DNA of 64,000 nucleotides from Rothia halotolerans (GTDB taxonomy: Bacteria > Actinomycetota > Actinomycetes > Actinomycetales > Micrococcaceae), in the NCBI RefSeq assembly GCF_004136635.1, contig NZ_NOIU01000004.1, positions 1 through 64,000 on the forward strand, read 5' to 3'. Positions 7,037 to 15,130 of the stretch are shown here, piece by piece (the first letter of the stretch is position 1; the number at the start of each line of letters is the position of its first letter). Under the pieces are notes generated by a model that saw only the letters and a list, made by a program, of their open reading frames with translations, had not been told where the DNA came from and did no database searches. Position numbers and translations under genes: made by a program.

Positions 7037-8827
7037 ATGCCCGAATCACCCCGCCCTTCCGACGACGCGGCCTCCCGCCGCGTCCCCGCCGACACCGGCG
7101 GCCACCACCCCCAGGGCGCCCACCGGCACTTCCGCGAGGAGCCCGAGCTGCCCGGTCACGGCATGGACGCCCCGCCGGCGGACCAGGCCGCCCAGCGTCG
7201 GGCCCACGAGCTGCGCAACCGTCCCGGCGCCGTGTTCTGGGCATCGATCGCCCTCGTGGCGGCCTTCATCGCCTGGGCGGCGATCTCACCCGACTCCCTC
7301 GGCAACTCCATGACCTCGGCGATGAACTGGGTAGCGGGCAGCGTCGGCTGGACCTACCTGCTGGTGACCCTCGGCTGCATCCTGCTGATGATCTTCCTCG
7401 CCTTCAGCCGCTTCGGCGGGGTGAGGCTGGGCTACGACGCCGACCGGCCGGAGTTCAGCACCTGGGCCTGGCTGGCCATGATCCTCTCCGCCGTGATGGG
7501 GATCGGCCTGATCAGCTACGGCGTGGCCGAGCCGATCAGCCACTTCGCGGCCCCGCCCCACGGGTTGGCCGAGCCAGGCACCTACCAGGCGGCCGTGCGG
7601 GCTCTGCAGTTCTCCTACTTCGACTGGGGTCCGCACGCCTGGGCTGTCTTCGGGGTCTTCGGACTGGCCATCGCCTACTCGACGCACCGTCGCGGCAACA
7701 CGGGCCTGATCTCGCCCATGCTGCGCCCGATCCTGGGCAAGTCGATGGAGGGCTGGCTGGGCCACCTGGTGGACGTCCTCGCGGTGATCGCGACGCTGTT
7801 CGGCACCACGACGTCGCTGGGCCTGGGCGCCTCGCAGATCTCGGAAGGGATGAACCGGGTCTTCGGCATCCCCAACGAGCTGTTCGTCCAGATCATCATC
7901 ATCATCGGCATCACCGTGATCTTCACGCTCTCGGCCCTCTCCGGGGTTAACCGCGGCATCAAGATCATCAGCCAGACGACCGCCGTGCTCTCCGTCCTGC
8001 TGGCCCTCTACGTCCTGGTGGTCGGTCCCACGGGCTTCATCGGCAACCTCTTCTTCCGCTCGGTGGGGCAGTATCTCAACGACTTCTTCATGGTCAGTCT
8101 GATCACCCCGGTCTCGGCCGACGACGTCCAGTGGTACCAGTCCTGGACGTACTTCATGATGGCCTGGTGGCTCAGCTGGGGCGCCTTCGTCGGGGTCTTC
8201 CTGGCGAAGATCTCCCGCGGGCGCACCATCCGGGAGTTCGTGTTCGGCGTGCTGGGCGTGCCCAGCCTGGTGTTCTTCATCTGGTTCACGATCTTCGGCG
8301 GCGCCGCGATGAAGTTCGACATGGACGGGGACGGCTCGATCGGCCAGGCGGCCCTGGCCGACGTGAACTCGGCGTTCTTCGAGACCCTGAACAACATGCC
8401 GCTGGTGGGCCTGACGTCGGTCGTCGCGATCCTGCTGGTCATCCTGTTCTTCGTCTCGGGGGCGGACGCCAACACCTTCGTGCTGAGCATGCTGACCTCC
8501 CGCGGCGTGCTGGAGCCCAGCCGGCCGGTCCTGACGATCTGGGGCGCGCTGACCGGCGTGAGCGCGATCTTCCTCTTCCTGGTCGGCGGCCTCGGGGCGC
8601 TGCAGCAGGCGGCGATGATCTCCGCGCTGCCGTTCACCGTGGTGGTGGCGTTGCTGGGCATCAGCCTGGTCAAGTCGCTGCGGGACGACCAGGCCTTCGA
8701 CTTCACCCGCCCCGTGCGCCGCGCCGACCTCGACACCGGCCTCCTCCGGGTCCCCAGGAAGGCGCTGAACATGGACTTCAAGAATCCGCCGACCAGCTCC
8801 ATCGACGTGCAGGGCCCTCGGCGGTAG
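7037..8827 (+). CDS. BCCT-family betaine/carnitine/choline-type transporter
   Basis: 596 residues, about 12 membrane helices starting near residue 60 after a polar N-terminus. Family motifs: FSRFGGVRLG, the glycine stretch MGIGLISYGVAEPISHF, YFDWGPHAWAVF, and the WTYFMMAWWLSWGAFVG region with the conserved aromatic box, followed by ISRGRTIREF. BCCT proteins import quaternary-ammonium compounds by Na+ or H+ symport or by substrate exchange. Trigonelline is the betaine of nicotinate, so the carrier fits the proposed substrate. Start chosen at ATG 7037 (MPESPRPSDD) with a GAAGTGGAG site; a frame open from 6851 adds residues unlike the family. A terminator follows. Confidence 0.92.
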   Translation: MPESPRPSDDAASRRVPADTGGHHPQGAHRHFREEPELPGHGMDAPPADQAAQRRAHELRNRPGAVFWASIALVAAFIAWAAISPDSLGNSMTSAMNWVAGSVGWTYLLVTLGCILLMIFLAFSRFGGVRLGYDADRPEFSTWAWLAMILSAVMGIGLISYGVAEPISHFAAPPHGLAEPGTYQAAVRALQFSYFDWGPHAWAVFGVFGLAIAYSTHRRGNTGLISPMLRPILGKSMEGWLGHLVDVLAVIATLFGTTTSLGLGASQISEGMNRVFGIPNELFVQIIIIIGITVIFTLSALSGVNRGIKIISQTTAVLSVLLALYVLVVGPTGFIGNLFFRSVGQYLNDFFMVSLITPVSADDVQWYQSWTYFMMAWWLSWGAFVGVFLAKISRGRTIREFVFGVLGVPSLVFFIWFTIFGGAAMKFDMDGDGSIGQAALADVNSAFFETLNNMPLVGLTSVVAILLVILFFVSGADANTFVLSMLTSRGVLEPSRPVLTIWGALTGVSAIFLFLVGGLGALQQAAMISALPFTVVVALLGISLVKSLRDDQAFDFTRPVRRADLDTGLLRVPRKALNMDFKNPPTSSIDVQGPRR

Positions 8828-8857
8828 TCGCCCGGTCAGCAGGAGGGCTCCGCCTCG

Positions 8858-8894
8858 CGCTCCATCCGGTGTCCCCGTGACGCCGGATGGAGCG
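8858..8894 (+). terminator. Terminator after the BCCT gene
   Basis: 12-bp perfect stem (8858-8869 with 8883-8894), followed by TCTTCTGTGTT on the plus strand. Confidence 0.8.
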
Positions 8895-8901
8895 TCTTCT
8901 G

Positions 8902-8915
8902 TGTTGTATGCAACA
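8902..8915. promoter_or_regulatory. Palindromic operator upstream of the GntR gene
   Basis: TGTTGTATGCAACA: perfect inverted repeat TGTTG-N4-CAACA. This is the most complete copy of the motif shared by the locus control regions, and resembles short inverted repeats bound by GntR/FCD regulators. Confidence 0.6.
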
Positions 8916-8931
8916 TGAGGATGGAGATAAG

Positions 8932-9036
8932 ATGAACGCTTCCACCTATTACTGCTATACCGCTGGTTGCCGCTCTTTCTCCGGTCTGCGTCATGAATGT
9001 TCAGGGGTGTTGCCCCCCGAAATGCATGCAACATAG
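8932..9036 (+). CDS. Possible 34-residue small ORF between operator and GntR promoter
   Basis: ATG 8932 follows GGAG with a 5-nt spacer, a better ribosome site than the GntR gene has. The peptide begins MNASTYYCYTAGCRSF and contains three cysteines. Its TAG stop (9034-9036) lies inside the -10 box of the GntR promoter. There is no recognisable family. It may be a leader peptide, a small protein or chance; codon usage is less GC-biased than in the neighbouring genes. Confidence 0.25.
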   Translation: MNASTYYCYTAGCRSFSGLRHECSGVLPPEMHAT

Positions 9037-9039
9037 AAT
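9010..9039 (+). promoter_or_regulatory. Autoregulated leaderless promoter of the GntR gene
   Basis: TTGCCC (9010-9015), 18-bp spacer, TAGAAT (9034-9039), then 6 nt to ATG 9046. The spacer contains TGCATGCAACA (9023-9033), the same operator motif seen at 5725, 5856 and 8902, so the regulator probably controls itself. Confidence 0.6.
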
Positions 9040-9045
9040 GACGGC

Positions 9046-9723
9046 ATGACCACCATGGATCACCTGCCGCACGTACAGTCCGGACCCGCGCTGCTCGACG
9101 CGCTGCGTCGCAAGATCCTGAGCGAGGACGTCGAGCTGGGCGTCCCGCTGTCCGAGGCGCAGCTCGCGCAGGAGTTCGAGGTCAGCCGCACCCCGATCCG
9201 CGAGGCCCTCCGGCAGCTGCAGGCCGAGGGTCTGGTGGAGATCCGCTCCAAGGTGGGGACCTTCATCCGCGAGCCGGACCACCGCGAGATGGCGGAGCTG
9301 TTCCAGATCAAGGGGAACCTTGAGGGCCTCGCGGCGGGCCTGCTGGCGCAGCGCGGCCCCGTGAGCGAGCTGGAGGCGCTGCAGGCCAACATCGAGGACT
9401 CGGAGCGGGCCGCTGAGGCGGGAGACGCCGAGCTCTACTCCCGCCTGGTCCACGAGTTCCACTGGACCATCGTGCAGGGCGCCGACAACCGGAAGCTGGT
9501 GGAGCACTACTCGCGGCTGATGAACCAGCTCGCCTACCACCGGCTGGTCAGAACCTCGTTGCAGCAGAAGGGCCGCATCCGGGCCTCCACGGGTGAGCAC
9601 GAGCGGGTCCTGGAGCACATCGTCGGCAAGGACTCCATGCGCGCGGAGATGACCATGCGCCAGCACGTGGCCTCCTCGGCGGCCTCCACCATGAACGAGA
9701 TCGCCCTGCGCGAGGGTGCCTGA
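9046..9723 (+). CDS. GntR-family transcriptional regulator, FCD (FadR-like) subgroup
   Basis: 225 residues. An N-terminal winged helix (about 14-77) shows LLDALRRKILSEDVELG, LAQEFEVSRTPIREALRQLQ and GLVEIRSKVGTFI. The all-helical FCD domain (about 80-220) has metal/ligand-site residues such as the His in LVHEFHWTIV and HERVLEHIV and QHV near the end. Such proteins usually repress catabolic genes and release DNA on binding a pathway acid. The shared palindromes at 5725, 5856, 8902 and 9023 are likely binding sites for this protein. The ATG is probably leaderless; ATG 9055 is an alternative. Confidence 0.9.
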   Translation: MTTMDHLPHVQSGPALLDALRRKILSEDVELGVPLSEAQLAQEFEVSRTPIREALRQLQAEGLVEIRSKVGTFIREPDHREMAELFQIKGNLEGLAAGLLAQRGPVSELEALQANIEDSERAAEAGDAELYSRLVHEFHWTIVQGADNRKLVEHYSRLMNQLAYHRLVRTSLQQKGRIRASTGEHERVLEHIVGKDSMRAEMTMRQHVASSAASTMNEIALREGA

Positions 9724-9788
9724 GGCGAGGCCCCGCCCCCAGGACTTCCGCGTGAGCAGCACGCGGCGCACTGAGCCGGAAGCAGACC

Positions 9789-9817
9789 TTGCCACGGTTC
9801 CCTGATCGACCTAATAG
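9789..9817 (+). promoter_or_regulatory. Candidate promoter in the 363-base gap before the RCC1-like gene
   Basis: TTGCCA (9789-9794), 17-bp spacer, TAATAG (9812-9817). It would give a roughly 260-nt leader before 10087. The rest of the gap 9724-10086 shows no convincing gene. Confidence 0.4.
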
Positions 9818-10086
9818 CATCAGTCTGACTAAACCATTAGATGCAGACCTCCCCCACATACGTGGATCAGGGGGGTCTCGCTGTATCCAGGGACCGTTAC
9901 ACCTCAGCCGAGCGCACAGCCCGCGCTTCTTGTTCTGAATCCGCTGCACTCAATTCGTTCCCTCCCATACTCATTCCCTCCCGCACGCGGCCCCACCCTC
10001 CGGAACCGTCAGCAGAATGGACTCTCGGTCGGCCCTGTTGGGAGGGTGGACCGGAACAGGACGACGCAGCATACGGGGGAGTGTTG

Positions 10087-11823
10087 ATGGCTGAGAGAGT
10101 GCGCCGATCCGTCATGCGCCGCGCCGCGGCCCTGACAGCGGTGTGTGGAGCGGGGCTCGCGAGCTTCATGCTGGGGACGGCGGAGGACGCGCTGGCCGGC
10201 TTCCATGATGAGACGTACGCCCACGCGGGAGTCTCCACCGAGGGCATGCCGCCGACGCTGCCGGTCTTCAACGACCAGTCGGCCGGCTCCGCGCTGTTCG
10301 CCACCAGGACGGGTGAGCTGTACCTCAGTGGCATGCGCAACTCCGGGGACGGAAACGGCAACGGGAAGGTGCCGGCCAAGTCGGACCCCACGCGGGTGAG
10401 GTTCCCGGAGGGCGTCAGGATCGTGGACGCGGCCGGAAGCTCCGAGGCCTTCAGCTACATCAACTCCACCTCCTACATGGCGCTGGACGATCAGGGCGGC
10501 GTCTGGACCTGGGGCCGCCCCCTCGGCGGCGCCTCGCTTATCGGGCGGGGGTCCATCAGCGTCGCCGAATCGTACCGGGTCGACCGGGTCACGAGGACCG
10601 CGGACGGCTCGCCGCTGCCCCGGATCATCGACATCGAGCGCTCCGAGAACCAGTTCCTCGCCGTCGACGAGGAGGGCACCCTGTGGTCCTGGGGATATCA
10701 CCTCAACAACCTGCCCCGCGAGTCCAACCTCAGGGACCGCGGCCTTCCGGCACCCTCCAACGCCACGACCACCTCGCACTCGGCCGGTGGCAGGTGCGAG
10801 GGCCCCTCCGTGAAGTGGCACACCGTCTGGGGCGGCAACAACTCCTCGGCAGGGGTGGCCACCGACGGTCTCGTCTACTCGTGGGGATTCGACAACGACG
10901 ACGGCCTCACCAGCGGCAAGGCGACCCAGCAGTGCCCCATCCTCAACGAAGCCGCGAACCGCGCCCTCTTCCAGGCCTACCCGGAGCACTATCACGCGGA
11001 GAACGGCGCGATCTACGACGAGTCCTCCCCGGAGCTCAACGGAGCATTGGTCAAGGAGACGCTGGCGCTGCGCCAGGCGAGGTACGACGCCGTCGTCTCC
11101 GCCATGCAGGGCAGGACGCTGGGGGTCTGCTCGTCCGTGGTCGGCAAGCAGATGGTCGACGAGGGCGAGTGCCCGGTCCGCCAATTCGGCTACAGCGCCC
11201 GTGCGCCGAGGATGCTCCTGCAGAACGGGGACCTGTACACCTGGCAGATCAAGAACAGCCTGGCCGACCCGTACGGTGACGCCTTCCTCGGCAGGTATCC
11301 CTCGAATCCCTCCGGGAACACCCGGAACTCGTGGTGGGAGGCGGGATCCATCCGCCGGCCCGAGGTGGCGATGCGGAACGTCGACTACACGGTCCCCGGC
11401 ATCTCCTCGATGGTCGCGCTGACCCGGGACGGCGAGATCTACGGATGGGGTCGCAACAACATCTGCCAGGCGATCGGCATCCGTTCGGCGGATTCGCGTC
11501 CCTGCACTCAGGATGCGGGCAATGACTCGGACATGGTGGTGCTGCCGACCCGGGTCCGCGGTGAAGGCATCGAGGAGGCCCGGATCACGGGGATCGGAGC
11601 CACACAGTGCGCCACATGGGCCGTCGACCACGAGGGGAACCTCTGGGGCTGGGGCGCCGGGACCTCCACCGGCAGACTCTATCGCTACTGCTCGCCCAAC
11701 GGCTCGACGGGGGGCTACGACTCCGAGGGCTACAAGCTCTACGACAAGACCCTGGCCACGACGCAGCGTCCCTTCGGCGAGCCGGTGGCGACTCCCGGGA
11801 CGGCGCTGCGCAAGGTCCGTTAG
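10087..11823 (+). CDS. Secreted RCC1-repeat-like beta-propeller protein
   Basis: 578 residues. N-terminus MAERVRRSVMRRAAAL with a hydrophobic stretch and a DALA/GF cleavage site, so probably exported. At least seven degenerate RCC1-type blocks are visible, each of the form A-x-D-x-x-G-x-[LV]-[YW]-x-W-G: ALDDQGGVWTWG, AVDEEGTLWSWG, GVATDGLVYSWG, ALTRDGEIYGWG, AVDHEGNLWGWG and two weaker ones (ELYLSG, DLYTWQ). RCC1 folds make seven-bladed propellers; bacterial secreted examples include beta-lactamase-inhibitor-like proteins. ATG 10087 is preceded by GGGGGAG at 5 nt; the open frame from 9841 lacks this. The gene sits before a SipW export operon and might be part of the same surface assembly. Ligand unknown. 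Confidence 0.8.
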   Translation: MAERVRRSVMRRAAALTAVCGAGLASFMLGTAEDALAGFHDETYAHAGVSTEGMPPTLPVFNDQSAGSALFATRTGELYLSGMRNSGDGNGNGKVPAKSDPTRVRFPEGVRIVDAAGSSEAFSYINSTSYMALDDQGGVWTWGRPLGGASLIGRGSISVAESYRVDRVTRTADGSPLPRIIDIERSENQFLAVDEEGTLWSWGYHLNNLPRESNLRDRGLPAPSNATTTSHSAGGRCEGPSVKWHTVWGGNNSSAGVATDGLVYSWGFDNDDGLTSGKATQQCPILNEAANRALFQAYPEHYHAENGAIYDESSPELNGALVKETLALRQARYDAVVSAMQGRTLGVCSSVVGKQMVDEGECPVRQFGYSARAPRMLLQNGDLYTWQIKNSLADPYGDAFLGRYPSNPSGNTRNSWWEAGSIRRPEVAMRNVDYTVPGISSMVALTRDGEIYGWGRNNICQAIGIRSADSRPCTQDAGNDSDMVVLPTRVRGEGIEEARITGIGATQCATWAVDHEGNLWGWGAGTSTGRLYRYCSPNGSTGGYDSEGYKLYDKTLATTQRPFGEPVATPGTALRKVR

Positions 11824-12150
11824 CCCGGTCCCGGGGTCCCTGGACAGGCGTTCGCCGGGGGAGCGGGGCCATCGTCGGGGCTCCCACGACCGCCCCTGAA
11901 GATCCCGGCACGGCGGGGCCGGCACGGACCCTGCCGGAGCGATGCCGGCCCACCGGAGGGCACGGCCTCAACGGCCACGGACCGACGCGAGACGAATTGA
12001 CGCAGCGCGGCCGGCCCGGCCCTGGCCGATCGGGCCGGTCAGCCCCTGGACTCGAGCCGCCTCGGGGCCGGCCCCGCAGACATCACCCGTGCTCCGGCAC
12101 GGAACGGACCAACACCACGTTGGATTTCACCCTCACCAGAAAGGAACACC
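11824..12150. other. 327-base intergenic region before the exported-protein operon
   Basis: GC-rich. It holds a short perfect inverted repeat CGGGGCCGGCCCCG (12063-12076) and the ribosome site GAAAGGA (12139-12145) of the next gene. A TTGACG at 11997-12002 has no good -10 partner, so no promoter is called. Confidence 0.4.
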
Positions 12151-12879
12151 ATGTCCAGCACAACAGAGAGCACAGACCCTCGGCCGAGCGCAGGATCCCC
12201 GGCGAGCCAGCCCGGAGGACGCCCGAAGAGGACGGGGCGCAAGCGCGCCATCGTGGCCTCCGGCAGCCTCCTGGGGATCGCGGCGCTCGTCACCGGCGCC
12301 GCGCTCACCGACTACGGTCTGCTGAACTTCAACGGCAGCGGCGGCTTCGGCGGCGAGGACAACGCCTACAACCTCCAGTTCTCCACCGGTCAGGAGGCCA
12401 CCGTGGCCTCCGTGCAGAACTGGGTCGAGGCCAACCCCGACGCCGAGACGGTCGCGCCGATCTCCGGCGCGGACAGCCTCGTGCCCGGCGGCGCCCCCGT
12501 CTACATCAACCTGCCGGTCCTCAACGCCTCGGCGACGTTCAAGTCCTCGCTCGACCTGGGCTTCGAGAACATCACCCCGGGGACCGACGACGCCGGCCAG
12601 GCGGCACGGAACGCGGCGTACGCGGACCTGCTCCGGGTCGACGTCGCCCAGGTCGACGACGCCTCCACCACCCCCACCGACTGGAAGGCCACGGACGTGG
12701 GCTTCGGCGGGGAGGCGAAGACGCCGGGCGTGGGGCTGGAGGACCTCGATCCCGAGGCCGGCAGCGTCGTGGTGGCGAGGGTCTACCTCGTCGACGGCGC
12801 CACCCAGGACGCGACCAACGCCGCCAACGGCGGCACCGTGAACGTCCAGGCCCGGTTCGACGGCTCGTCCAAGAACTGA
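12151..12879 (+). CDS. Alternate (SipW-dependent-type) signal peptide exported protein
   Basis: 242 residues. A polar Pro/Ser/Arg N-terminus is followed by one hydrophobic segment (about 36-50: IVASGSLLGIAALVTGAAL), then DYGLLNFNGSGGFGG, which has the Gly/Asn-rich pattern seen just after the signal segment in SipW-processed proteins of actinobacteria. The rest is a beta-rich, Asp/Thr/Ala-rich domain with no catalytic motif, plausibly an immunoglobulin-like or TasA-like surface subunit. GAAAGGA lies 5 nt before the ATG. It is first in an operon with two more exported proteins and the signal peptidase at 14217. Role in fibre, pilus or matrix formation is inferred from the SipW/TasA analogy. Confidence 0.75.
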   Translation: MSSTTESTDPRPSAGSPASQPGGRPKRTGRKRAIVASGSLLGIAALVTGAALTDYGLLNFNGSGGFGGEDNAYNLQFSTGQEATVASVQNWVEANPDAETVAPISGADSLVPGGAPVYINLPVLNASATFKSSLDLGFENITPGTDDAGQAARNAAYADLLRVDVAQVDDASTTPTDWKATDVGFGGEAKTPGVGLEDLDPEAGSVVVARVYLVDGATQDATNAANGGTVNVQARFDGSSKN

Positions 12880-12889
12880 CGGAGACGCG

Positions 12890-13531
12890 ATGCGATCCCT
12901 CAGACTGAGACGTAGCACCCTCATCGCAGGGATCGTTCTCGCCCTCCTGGTCCCGACGGCCATCGCCTCGGCGGGATTCCTGCAATCCATCACGGCGTCG
13001 GCATCCCTCCGCGGGATGATCGACCTCGCGCAGGGACCCGCCGAGGGGGACCAGCACGCATCCCCGGCGGACCGGAAGATCCTGGCCGAGCCCGGGGACC
13101 CGGCCCACGGCGTCGTCGTCACGCTCTTCAACGAGCCGACCGGCGACCCCGGGCCGGGGACGGCGTCCTTCCCCCTCACCCTGCAGACCATGCCCGGCTC
13201 CGCCGCGGCGACCGCCCAGCTGCGCCTGCAGCGGCCCGAGGGCACGCCGGAGCACCACTGGGCCGCTCTGCGCTTCGGCTTCTACGTCGACGGCGCGCCC
13301 CTCCTGGCGGACGGCGTCCCGCAGACCGCCGAGCAGGTCGACGCGGCCGGCGGCGTGCCGCTTCCCCGCATCGAGGGGAACGGCGCGAGCCCGCTGACGG
13401 TCGAGGTCAGGGTGTGGATCAGCCCGCAGCCGCCGCGGGACATCTACGCCACGGCCGTGGCGATGGACCTGGACGTCCTCGGCGAGACCGCCGCGGGCGA
13501 GCGGTTCCGGACGGAGGTGAAGTACTCGTGA
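12890..13531 (+). CDS. Exported protein of the SipW operon, unknown function
   Basis: 213 residues. Basic start MRSLRLRRSTLIAG, then a hydrophobic helix (about 12-28) ending SAGFLQSITASASL. The mature part is beta-rich and contains no recognised enzyme motif. Start ATG 12890 has GGAG 5 nt upstream, 10 nt after the previous stop. Its end overlaps the next start by 4 bp (GTGA). Similar in layout to camelysin/TasA-type clients of SipW peptidases, but no specific family is recognised. Confidence 0.7.
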   Translation: MRSLRLRRSTLIAGIVLALLVPTAIASAGFLQSITASASLRGMIDLAQGPAEGDQHASPADRKILAEPGDPAHGVVVTLFNEPTGDPGPGTASFPLTLQTMPGSAAATAQLRLQRPEGTPEHHWAALRFGFYVDGAPLLADGVPQTAEQVDAAGGVPLPRIEGNGASPLTVEVRVWISPQPPRDIYATAVAMDLDVLGETAAGERFRTEVKYS

Positions 13532-14220
13532 GACCCACGGCATCCGCATCCCGCGGGCGCGCCCGCCACCGGGCGCCGGAGCCCCGGCGCACCCCCGCCT
13601 CTTGGCGGACCTGGCCCGCCCTCCTCGCCCTCGCGGGGATTCTGGTCCTGGCGGGCGCCGGCTGGGTCGTGGTGAGGACCACGACCGCCGCCTTCGCCGA
13701 CCACGGCGAGATCCGCTCCGGCTACTCCGGCGCCTTCTCCATCGGGGCCGTCGACGCCGAGGGCATCGTGCACCTGCCCGTCGACGACGTCATCACCGGC
13801 CGGGCCGCGGACGTCGAGGGCTTCGCGCCCGGCGGCACCGCGGAGGTCCCGGTGGACCTGTTCAACAACAGCGCCGCCGGGCGGGGCGAGGTCACGACGT
13901 CGGTGGAGACGGACAGCGACCTCGCCGACCAGTTCCGCTACTCCGCCTGGTCGGTCTCCGCCGGGCGCACCACCGTGCTCTTCGGCGACCCGGAGGATCC
14001 GTCCCGGGGCGTCCCGGCGGATCAGATCCCGCCCTCCCTGGAGATGAGCCTCGCGCCGCGGGACGCCGAGCCGCTGGAGGACGGCGTCGCCTGGACGGGT
14101 CCGGAGGAGAGCCGGGCCGAGGTCGTCGTGGCCGCCCATCTCCTCGACAGCCCCGAGTCCAGCGCCGCCTCCTCGGTCCACACCACCCTCACCATCACCA
14201 TGCAAGGAAAGACACCATGA
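13528..14220 (+). CDS. Exported or membrane-anchored protein of the SipW operon, unknown function
   Basis: 230 residues. GTG start at 13528 with GGAGGTGA upstream, overlapping the previous stop. Arg-rich N-terminus, hydrophobic helix at about 33-55 (WPALLALAGILVLAGAGWVV), then TTTAAFADHGEIRSGYSG, a pattern recalling SipW-type signal segments where TAAF/TSAFF precedes cleavage. Mature region Asp/Ser/Ala-rich and probably beta-structured. The open frame extending back to 13414 is an overlap with the previous gene. Stop overlaps the signal peptidase ATG (ATGA). Confidence 0.7.
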   Translation: MRPTASASRGRARHRAPEPRRTPASWRTWPALLALAGILVLAGAGWVVVRTTTAAFADHGEIRSGYSGAFSIGAVDAEGIVHLPVDDVITGRAADVEGFAPGGTAEVPVDLFNNSAAGRGEVTTSVETDSDLADQFRYSAWSVSAGRTTVLFGDPEDPSRGVPADQIPPSLEMSLAPRDAEPLEDGVAWTGPEESRAEVVVAAHLLDSPESSAASSVHTTLTITMQGKTP

Positions 14221-14969
14221 CAGCAGCGCACCACCCCGGCCAGCCCTCCACGGACAAGCTCGACCACGTCCCGGCGGCGGTCCTCCGGCACCAGGGGGAG
14301 GACCCCGGCGGGGAGGGGAGGGCTCGCGGGGACGCCGGTGAGGAGCCCGGGGGCGCAGCGGCCCCGCAGGAGGGGGCCGGCGGATCGCCCGGCGGGCAGG
14401 ACAGCCTCTCCGCCTCCGCCGAGTACTCGCCCGGCGGCTCCTCGCCCGCCGAGCCGGAGGAGCGGCAGGGCTTCGGCCGCCTGTTCATCGAGGTCGTTCG
14501 CTCGGCGGTCCTGTGGCTCGGCGCCGTCGTCGGGGCGGGGTGCATCGTGCTCTTCATCCTGGGGATGCTGCTCGGGTGGCGGCCGCAGGCGGTGCTGACG
14601 GGATCGATGGAGCCCTCCATCCCGGTCGGCGCCCTGGTCATCGTCAAGGAGACCCCGGTCGCCGAGGTCGAGGTGGGCGACGTCGTCACGGTGCCCAGCC
14701 ACCACGGCGACGGGCTGATCACCCACCGCGTGGTCGAGAAGACGCCCACCGAACAGGGCGCGTCCCTCACCCTGCGCGGCGACGCGAACGCCTCCGCGGA
14801 CCCGGACCCCTACCACGTGAGCGTAGTGGGCAGGACGATAGCGACGGTGCCGCTGCTCGGCTTCTTCGCCTCCCTGCTCAAGACGCCCTTCGGCATCGCG
14901 GGGATCGTCATCGTGGCCCTGTGCATCATCGCCGTGTACGCCTGGCCGCCGCGCGGTTCCCGAAAATAG
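14217..14969 (+). CDS. sipW: Signal peptidase I, SipW/ER type
   Basis: 250 residues. A long Gly/Glu/Pro-rich cytosolic N-terminus (1-90) precedes a membrane helix (about 97-120). Catalytic Ser130 lies in TGSMEPSIPVG. Instead of the usual Lys there is His170 in GLITHRVVEK, and Asp189/Asp195 follow in RGDANASAD: the Ser-His-Asp pattern of ER/SipW peptidases (S26B). A second hydrophobic helix and a basic C-terminus (PPRGSRK) end the protein. It overlaps the upstream gene by 4 bp and should process the three exported proteins encoded before it. Confidence 0.9.
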   Translation: MTAAHHPGQPSTDKLDHVPAAVLRHQGEDPGGEGRARGDAGEEPGGAAAPQEGAGGSPGGQDSLSASAEYSPGGSSPAEPEERQGFGRLFIEVVRSAVLWLGAVVGAGCIVLFILGMLLGWRPQAVLTGSMEPSIPVGALVIVKETPVAEVEVGDVVTVPSHHGDGLITHRVVEKTPTEQGASLTLRGDANASADPDPYHVSVVGRTIATVPLLGFFASLLKTPFGIAGIVIVALCIIAVYAWPPRGSRK

Positions 14970-15130
14970 TCATGCGTCACAAAACGGCCGTGGCTGGGCA
15001 GGCACGTCGCCCGGCCATGGTCGCATGGGCAGAATAGGGGGTGGACTGCCCCGGGCTCCCTCACGCCGCACCGGAGGAGCCAGCGCCCCCGGGCATCGTC
15101 GGGACGGCATGACTCTCCAGGAGGACGTGT

